DNA from: Beverwykella pulmonaria
Taxonomy: Eukaryota > Ascomycota > Dothideomycetes > Pleosporales > Melanommataceae
NCBI GenBank assembly: GCA_001599595.1
Contig: BCHH01000007.1
Coordinates: 2,498,719 to 2,562,718 of the forward strand
Length of the DNA stretch: 64,000 nt
Direction: 5' to 3'
Shown here: positions 58,872 through 64,000 of the stretch, piece after piece
How the letters are laid out: every line of letters begins with the position of its first letter
Numbering within the stretch: the first letter of the stretch is position 1
Notes under the pieces: model-generated
Seen by the model: the letters and a program-made list of their open reading frames with translations, nothing else
Database searches by the model: none
What the model was told of the DNA's origin: nothing
Program-made: the position numbers and the translations under genes

Positions 58872-60941
58872 TCATTTATCAGGCAACACATACCTCCTCT
58901 CAACACTCATCTCCCTATCCGCCTCATCCTCCCCTTCAAACCTCAACCTGACCATTCCCTCTTCGCCCGTCCCACTCCCGCCGTCTTTCCTCCCAACCCA
59001 CCCGCGTACAACCTCCGCCTTATAAAACGTCGTTGTGCCGGGGTACAGGGCCAGTACGTTCCTCCGTGCAGGGAGATCCGGGAGCGCCATATTCGTGATG
59101 CTTGCTGGGGGGATGGCGACGAGGTGGTTGACTGAGGCGCGATAGGGTTGTGCAGGGGTTGGTGGGTCGGGGTCTGAGTCGATGATTTCGTAGCGGCGTT
59201 GTTTTCCTTCGCCGATTACGGAGGTCACGCGACATAGGATGCCTTCGCCTTCGAGCGAGCGCGATTTGTTGTTGCGGTAGAGGACTTCGGTGCCTACTGT
59301 GAGGCGGTGTTTTGGGTCTGTGCAGGAATTAGTATAGAAATGGCACATGACGTAGACAGTGTATAGTGAATTAAATGAGATGAGAGAAAGCAGAGGCGGC
59401 CATGATGAGGAACCAAGGAAAGATACAGTACGATAGTGAGCAACAGGAGGAGATAGGGAGACGAGGAGGAGTAATCAGAGAGTACATTGGTAGACGGAGA
59501 CAGAACAAAATACTGAGATAGACAGTAAGAAATGTTGGGCATCTAGACCCCACTTTCGCTAAACTAGAAAACCTGGAGAATGAGTAGAGAAAGCCGCCCA
59601 AAGGGTATTCCGAACCATATCGTAAGACGCCCGCCATGTTCGAGTCTAGAAAATAATGAAAGAAGAAGTCATCTGATCCGATCATTGTGATCCACCCTTC
59701 CTGAGAGTTGTAGAAGAACGTTTCTTCTTACCCTTTGCCGAATCATCCTTGTCGTCCTCAACCTTGACGCTGCTTTCTCTGCCCATGGGCACCGAGCCCG
59801 CCCTGCTTGATCCCGCCTTCGCCATGAGCCTGTCCTTCTGGGCGATCGCAATCCTTGGACTCGGATTGGCGATAGGGTTCGGTGCAGGACTGTCGGCTGC
59901 AATGCTTTCCTGGTCGTCGAACGTGTCGGTCGGCTTCCGCTTGTTGGGCCGGTCACGTTGAGACTTGCCGACCGAGGTGGCACGTGATGTGGGTATGTTG
60001 TCGACTTCGTTGGAGTTGCGGAGAGCCGCAAGGATCTCCATTTTGTCAGTGATGTCAAGGCTTGCTATTTCCTCGTTTAGGCGGAGGTTTTCTCGGAGGA
60101 GTTTTTCCATTTCGGCATCGATGCTTTCAGAGGGATCTTTGCCTCGCGCTGTGAAAGGAGTCAGTGGCATAGTTCATGCTATTTGTGCCACACCTAGAGG
60201 TTGCCGTTAGTAAGGTCAAATGAAGACGTACCGATGCGAGCTTCCTGCTGGGCTAGTAACTCGTTGAATCGATCCTGGACCTTGTTTGACTGGGCCTACG
60301 AGAAGTGAGCATGGAATGAAACGTGTATCATGCAGAAGAAATAAAACAAAGCGGTCATGTCATCCACCGAGTTGAGAGGATCTATTGAAATTGTCGACGG
60401 GCAGATACTCCATATTGTCAGTCGAGCAGAAATCTCCAGTAAGCCCATTTGAATTTCGCCTGGTAGATACCACGTGATTTCTTACAGATGAGCGGATCCT
60501 TTCTCTCACTACCGAAATCTGCTTGGCCATTGTGCAAAAATCCCTCGGGGATGACAACGAGGAGCATGTTCTGGAGGCGGACAGCATCGAAGGGATGCTC
60601 CGCTTACCATATTCTTATCGACCTTGGTCACAACGGCCAAGATTTCGGCCCATGAAGATCATTCCTCTGGACGTTGCATCTAAGGTGTTCATAGTATTTC
60701 TTCGTTGATCTGACCGATTGGCTTGTCGGCAATGGATGGTTTTGTCGTTTTTCACGAGCTGATCGCGGAGTAGATGATGCTGACGAAGATGCATGTGATG
60801 TTGATGGGTTTGAAAGAGATGATCTCTTACCATAAGCTGGTCGATTTGTTTTGCATCGACCAGGATCTGAGTCCATAGTGACCGCTCTTCATCGAGTTCG
60901 TCTTTGTGCTGGCTAGCTCGAGGTCGGTTGCGGGCTGCCAT
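58872..60941 (-). CDS. SGF29: SAGA complex subunit SGF29 (tandem tudor, histone H3K4me reader)
   Basis: The C-terminal exon (58872-59317) carries the SGF29 double tudor domain: LTVGTEVLYRNNKSRSLEGE, RRYEIIDSDPDP, ARRNVLALYPGTTTFYKAEV and a final RYVLPDK; aromatic YPGTTTFYKA forms the cage for H3K4me2/3. Upstream exons run from 59696 (donor G/GTGGAT) to about 60170, with the helix LLRENLRLNEEIASLDIT, MEILAALRNSNEVDN and a Ser/Lys-rich linker, then AQSNKVQDRFNELLAQQEAR at about 60232-60297. The first exon is 60831-60941 (MAARNRPRASQHKDELDEER). SGF29 recruits the SAGA acetyltransferase to active promoters. The exons between 60300 and 60830 could not be fixed; several splice choices are possible. 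The start codon faces the phosphomannose isomerase gene across 275 bp. Confidence 0.85.
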
Positions 60942-61216
60942 GGTCAACGGGTAAGTGACACTAATTGCGCTTCCTTGCGCTCGCCTCTACTGCTGCAAGA
61001 AAGACCGGTGGCTCATGAGGAGAGCTAGCTGTGGTAGAAAGAAAGGTGGAAAGATAGAAAGATGAGATGCAAAATGTGTGGGTAGTGGAACGAGAGCTGC
61101 AGGTAGTCCAGGACGGCAGGTATAGCCTAGTCTTGGCTCTTATCAGAACTCCACACCAGCATATGATGCTCCCGTCCTGATCCACCACCGACAATTCGAC
61201 GCCCACAGCCTTCAAG
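60942..61216. promoter_or_regulatory. Short bidirectional promoter
   Basis: Only 275 bp separate the start codons of SGF29 (minus) and phosphomannose isomerase (plus), so both promoters must overlap here. No motif was assigned. Confidence 0.45.
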
Positions 61217-62786
61217 ATGCAGGTTCCTCTCATTCGACTCCAATGCGGTAACTTAGCATTCACGCAAATCTGAAATACCGCATATTGACCGTGTCTTGCA
61301 GGCGTAAATAGCTACGACTGGGGTGCGCTCTACCCCGCCATAAATATTTCATCTAGATGCTGAAGCAGTCCAGGCAAGATCGGAAAGTCATCCGCTGCCG
61401 CCAAGTATGCAGCTGCGACGCCTTCTGGCGAGTTCTCGATCCAGGAGGAAAAGCCCTATGCTGAGGTCCGATTATTCACAGTCGGCGCATATTACACCGC
61501 TAATTGTCCTAGCTATGGATGGGAACGCATCCTTCGCTCCCTTCGAAGGACTTAGAGACTCAGCGAACTCTGCTCGACCTAGTTCAGGACAACCAAGCAC
61601 TTCTCTCGAAAGATGTCGCCGAGCTCTATGAGAACAAGCTGCCCTTCCTATTCAAAGTCTTGTCTATCAATAAGGCCCTGAGCATTCAGGCACACCCGAA
61701 CAAGAAGCTTGCAGAAAAGCTGCATGCCAAAGACCCCAAAAACTACCCTGGTTGGTGTACAAAACTTATTAGTCACCATGATTACGCTAATATCCTTGAT
61801 TAGACGATAATCACAAGCCCGAAATGACCATTGCTGTCACTCCGTTCGATGGCCTGTGTGGCTTCCGTCCCCTCGCAGAAATCACTCACTTCCTGAAGAC
61901 TGTCCCATCTTTCCGCAAGCTCGTCGGTGAGGAAGAGGCCAAAAACTTTGAGAACACTGTCAAGGGTAAGGAGACATCCGACAAAGAAGAGGATGTTCAA
62001 GCAAACAAGAAGGCTTTGCAGACCGCGTTCACAAAGGTCATGAACACAGACAAGGACGCTGTGGCATTGGCTACCGAGGAGCTTCTTGAAGCCGCCAAGA
62101 CGGAGGGTGCAAGCTTTGCGGGCGAAGGCGGTCTCTCGAATGGAGGCAAGGAACTCGCAGATCTCGTCATTCGACTTAATGATCAGTTCCCAGCCGACAT
62201 CGGTCTCTTCGTACAGTTCTTCCTCAACTACGTGAAGCTTGAGATTGGAGAAGCAATGTTTCTCAAGGCAGACGACATCCACGCCTACCTCTCTGGAGAT
62301 ATCATCGAATGTATGGCGTCTTCCGATAATGTAGTCCGCGCTGGATTTACCCCTAAGTTCAAGGACGTCTCAACCCTCACTGATATGCTGACCTACTCCT
62401 ACGCTCCGATCAGCGAGCAGAAGATGACACCGGTTGACTACCCTTATGTCACTCTCTCTGCTAAGGCGTACAGCTCCAGCTCCTCCAGCATCCTCTACGA
62501 TCCACCCATTCCAGAGTTTGCGGTTGTGAGGACGGCATTGAACAAGTCTGGTGCCAAGGCCACGTTCGATGGGATTCAGGGACCAAGCATTGTTCTTTGT
62601 ACCAAGGGAACGGGGACCATCAGCGTTGGGCTGAAGAAGGAGAAGATTGAGGAGGGTTATGTCTTCTTCGTGGGCGCCACGGCGGAGTTAGTGATTGAGA
62701 GTGAGACTGATTCCGATGGTGGAGAGGGTTTGGTGACATTCAAGGCTTTCTGTGAGATCTCCGACGAGCACAAACAAAAGCTATGA
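61217..62786 (+). CDS. PMI40: Mannose-6-phosphate isomerase, type I (EC 5.3.1.8)
   Basis: Five exons, 61217-61247, 61302-61322 (21 nt), 61374-61465, 61513-61750 and 61804-62786, give 454 aa. The enzyme interconverts fructose-6-P and mannose-6-P in the cytosol and supplies GDP-mannose for glycosylation and cell-wall mannan. Zinc ligands are in place: Gln107 and His109 in SIQAHPNKK, Glu134 in HKPEMTIAV, and His287 in [20 protein letters not shown]; the offsets match yeast PMI. The N-terminus [20 protein letters not shown] is typical. Two very short exons are needed to build it; the donor after PYAE (GAG/GTCCGA) is weak. Length is normal for fungal PMI. Confidence 0.95.
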
Positions 62787-63239
62787 AGAATGGGAACATA
62801 ATGGAGATTCGCGAATTATGGGTCGAGAAACATTTCTTATAGAATATGAGCAATCCATCACAAACCGTCGTAGAGGGGCATATGGCTATTTGAAGATTGT
62901 GGTCCAATCAGGCACGTGTACACTGCCAAGCAACTAACACCAAAACGAACTAAGCCTGCATCTAGCACTCTATCCCGATCGACAACACCTCCAAACTTAC
63001 CTGCATTCGACGACGACTAACGCTTGCATAGCGAGGCAAAAGCTGCAGCTACCGTCTTGCCATTGGAGCCACCTCATTTATTTATCGACCTATCTACGCA
63101 CCCCCGCCACATCCTCTCCGGCAATCGTCAAATATTCCCGCATCCAATCACTCCCAAACCTCCAAACAACTAGCAGCACCCTGCAATCGACGAAACGCGG
63201 CCCCGTCGTGACTCGCGAAGCGCCGCGCCGTCCCAAACA
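62787..63239. other. Intergenic, nothing recognised
   Basis: Three-prime flank of the isomerase gene and promoter of the gene at 63240. Confidence 0.45.
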
Positions 63240-64000
63240 ATGAACAACTTCTCCTCGTTCCTCGACACCTCGTCCTCGGGACAGAACATGCCACGACAAG
63301 CTCCCTTGCCATCGCCCTCACAAGCTGCCGCCGCGGCTGCCGCGCACCAGGCCAACGGGATGGGGGGCCAGGCAAATGGGATCCCGATGGTGAATGGACT
63401 ACCGAGCGGTGGTCAGCAGACAGATATGAATCACCTCTGGGGCGTGGTGCAGCAGCTAAGTGCGGTGTTGGAGGAGAATAGGGCACAAACACTGGGTATC
63501 GTGAATGGGGTGCAGGCGATACAGGCTAGGGCTGCAGAGGAGGGAGGGATAGGAAATATAAGCATAAGGGAGGTGAATGGGGAGATCAACGGTATGCACA
63601 GTGAGCACCTCAGGAGCTGCGTCACTCGAAGAAAGGACTGAAGCTAATTTGCATATGAACAGCTGCGTCTCGAACGGCGGAAGTGCAAAATTTGCATTCG
63701 CAGATCTCCTCCCAACATACTACAATCCATGATCTGAGCGCCTCGAATTCTGCGCTCCAGGGCCTCATCACAGACTATGAGAACGCGCTCACACTCCTCC
63801 TCGACAAGCTACGGCCCCACGCATACAACCAGACACAAGCCATGCTGGCCCTACATAAACACTACCAGAACCTCTTAGAACAAGAACGAGCCACGTCGAT
63901 GCAGCTGCGGCTCGAGCACGCAGACTGGCAAGCGGGACTGGGACGGGTAGCCGAACTTGCCAGAGCGGCGCTGAAGACTCAGAGTGAGTACGAGTTGCCA
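63240..64000 (+). CDS. Coiled-coil protein, partial (runs off the window)
   Basis: Exon 1 is 63240-63591 and exon 2 starts at 63663 and is still open at the window end; at least 230 aa are visible. The N-terminus (MNNFSSFLDTSSSGQNMP) leads into a Gln/Ala/Gly-rich disordered segment with a short poly-Ala run. Predicted coiled-coil helices follow: LWGVVQQLSAVLEENRAQTL, and after the intron AEVQNLHSQISSQHTTIHDL then ITDYENALTLLLDKLRPHAY, LALHKHYQNLLEQERATSMQ and AGLGRVAELARAALKTQSEY. The arrangement is that of a conserved ascomycete protein of unknown function; I do not recognise a named domain. No signal peptide or membrane segment. Confidence 0.82.

Overview
The window is nuclear DNA from a filamentous ascomycete (Pezizomycotina). 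The genes are split by many short introns, mostly about 45-70 nt, with GT-AG ends and CTAAC/CTGAC-like branch points. The recognisable products are typically fungal: an SGF29 SAGA subunit, ARF6-type GTPase, gEgh16-type secreted protein, DUF1996 protein, vanillyl-alcohol oxidase, wax-synthase-like acyltransferase, OPT transporter and fungal MFS carriers. The class cannot be fixed from the sequence alone.

Layout. 0-2.8 kb: a six-exon sugar-porter MFS gene. 2.8-7.2 kb: gene-poor, with three copies of a short dispersed element and a decayed PD-(D/E)XK-type gene. 7.3-12.5 kb: a divergent pair, a glycine-rich 1040-aa protein (minus) and an unknown 388-aa protein (plus). 13.4-18.5 kb: two membrane-anchored surface proteins, one cysteine-rich and one with an apple/PAN-like ectodomain. 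20.9-24.1 kb: a DHA1 MFS transporter convergent with a secreted DUF1996 protein. 24.5-25.7 kb: an aquaporin relic. 26.7-32.2 kb: vanillyl-alcohol oxidase, an FAD aromatic monooxygenase and an MBOAT/wax-synthase-like enzyme in tandem. 32.6-33.2 kb: a DHA2 MFS relic. 35.3-36.4 kb: a gEgh16-like secreted protein. 38.6-41.3 kb: an OPT transporter, followed by an amidase relic that lacks its catalytic core. 45.5-50.7 kb: a 13-exon, 1534-aa protein joining a B-box-like finger, a P-loop GTPase-like domain, a RING-like finger and a patatin phospholipase. 51.0-51.8 kb: a methyltransferase. 53.9-64 kb: a gene-dense, conserved housekeeping block (mitochondrial carrier, GT8 glycosyltransferase, ARF6, SGF29, phosphomannose isomerase and the start of a coiled-coil protein), GC-rich from 54 to 58 kb.

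The contrast is between an accessory left two-thirds, with relics, mobile-element footprints, surface/secreted proteins and small catabolic genes, and a conserved right end. Three copies of the dispersed element have TG...CA ends and perfect 5-bp target duplications, which fits solo LTRs of a small retrotransposon. Several relics carry TAG codons where relatives have Gln or Trp, as repeat-induced point mutation would produce. The most unusual gene is the GTPase-RING-patatin fusion, whose parts resemble those of immunity or incompatibility proteins; that role is inference only. Exon models were assembled by hand from splice signals, reading frame and recalled family resemblance; no database search was possible.
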